Source: Tillandsia leiboldiana
Lineage: Eukaryota; Streptophyta; Magnoliopsida; Poales; Bromeliaceae
Direction of reading: 5' to 3'
NCBI GenBank assembly: GCA_029204045.2
Contig: CM055081.1
Location: 2,151,765-2,215,764 of the forward strand
Length of the DNA: 64,000 bases
Notes under the pieces: model-generated
What the model saw: only the letters and a program-made list of their open reading frames with translations
Database searches by the model: none
What the model was told of the DNA's origin: nothing
Program-made: the position numbers and the translations under genes
Shown: in pieces, positions 63,591 to 64,000 of the stretch
How the letters are laid out: every line of letters begins with the position of its first letter
Position numbering within the stretch: the stretch's first letter is position 1

Positions 63591-64000
63591 TTATCCAAAA
63601 ACACATCTAAAAACTAAAACGATGAAAAAAAATGGCATATAACAAACTTTCAGTTGCAGTGAAAGAGCCTTAATGCCAAAGAAAGAAAAAAGTGAATTTG
63701 CAAAAGCAGAGCACCCTTTCATTGTTGGAACTATCAAACTTTTCAATTTTAGGATCAAACTGCGGTTCAACTACAGAATTTCAACGCGAAGTTCTGAAAG
63801 ACCAATATATAGTTCTGACTTTGTCTACACAATTCTGAAGCTGTGCCCTGAGCACTAAATATTATGGACGGGCCATTTGAAGTTGTGCATTGATCATTTA
63901 AAACTTTGATCAACTAAAACTGTGCACTAACCACTAATCATCCATAACTATAGATCATCATCTTGTATGGAGGACAAACTTGCCCAAAAGTTGGAAAATT
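63591..64000. other. Right edge, no recognised feature
   Basis: Probably intron or upstream sequence of the minus-strand RhoGAP gene. The missing N-terminal exon was not found here; it may lie beyond the edge or be too short and variable to recognise. Confidence 0.5.

Noticed and set aside
1..64000. CRISPR array or prokaryotic operon features
   Set aside because: The genes are spliced plant nuclear genes and no regularly spaced direct repeats with unique spacers were seen.

Overview
The window is plant nuclear DNA, most likely from a monocot. The genes have many introns with GT-AG borders. Two genes begin with very GC-rich, C-biased first exons, which is typical of monocots. The introns and gaps are packed with plant transposable elements. 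The species cannot be named from the sequence alone.

Four protein genes are recognised. (1) 3952-16267, plus: the C-terminal ~904 residues, in 21 exons, of plastid ferredoxin-dependent glutamate synthase (Fd-GOGAT). Its N-terminal part lies upstream of the window. (2) 18599-20028, plus: a small two-exon phospholipase A2 family gene. (3) 27188-39034, plus: a four-exon GT77-type xylosyltransferase of the RGXT/MGP4 type, whose last intron is 10.5 kb of mostly transposon-derived DNA. (4) 43582-62981, minus: 21 exons of a PH + RhoGAP + coiled-coil protein of the REN1/PHGAP type. Its extreme N-terminus lies beyond the right edge. These are neighbours, not a pathway: nitrogen assimilation, lipid hydrolysis, pectin RG-II synthesis and ROP GTPase signalling.

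The rest is a layered set of mobile elements. There are two solo LTRs of about 3.7 and 3.9 kb, each within an intron. There are three relatives of one small non-coding LTR family with ~150 bp LTRs (39585-41752, 53061-53574, 63174-63590). Two elements have 9-bp target duplications of Mutator type, and one of them encloses a plant telomere-like CCCTAAA array. Two elements resemble PIF/Harbinger MITEs. There are also a foldback element and several nested LTR fragments. One LTR-element fragment (about 21.5-25.5 kb) carries, antisense to its LTR, a frameshifted plant-mobile-domain (PMD) gene with apparent introns.

The most unusual observations are the telomere-like array inside a Mutator-like element, the antisense PMD gene, and two small duplications that copied functional splice sites (a 31-bp acceptor duplication in Fd-GOGAT and a ~183-bp donor duplication in the RhoGAP gene). 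No RNA gene or CRISPR array was seen. No clearly new biological system was found; the novelty lies in mobile-element architecture and splice-site evolution.
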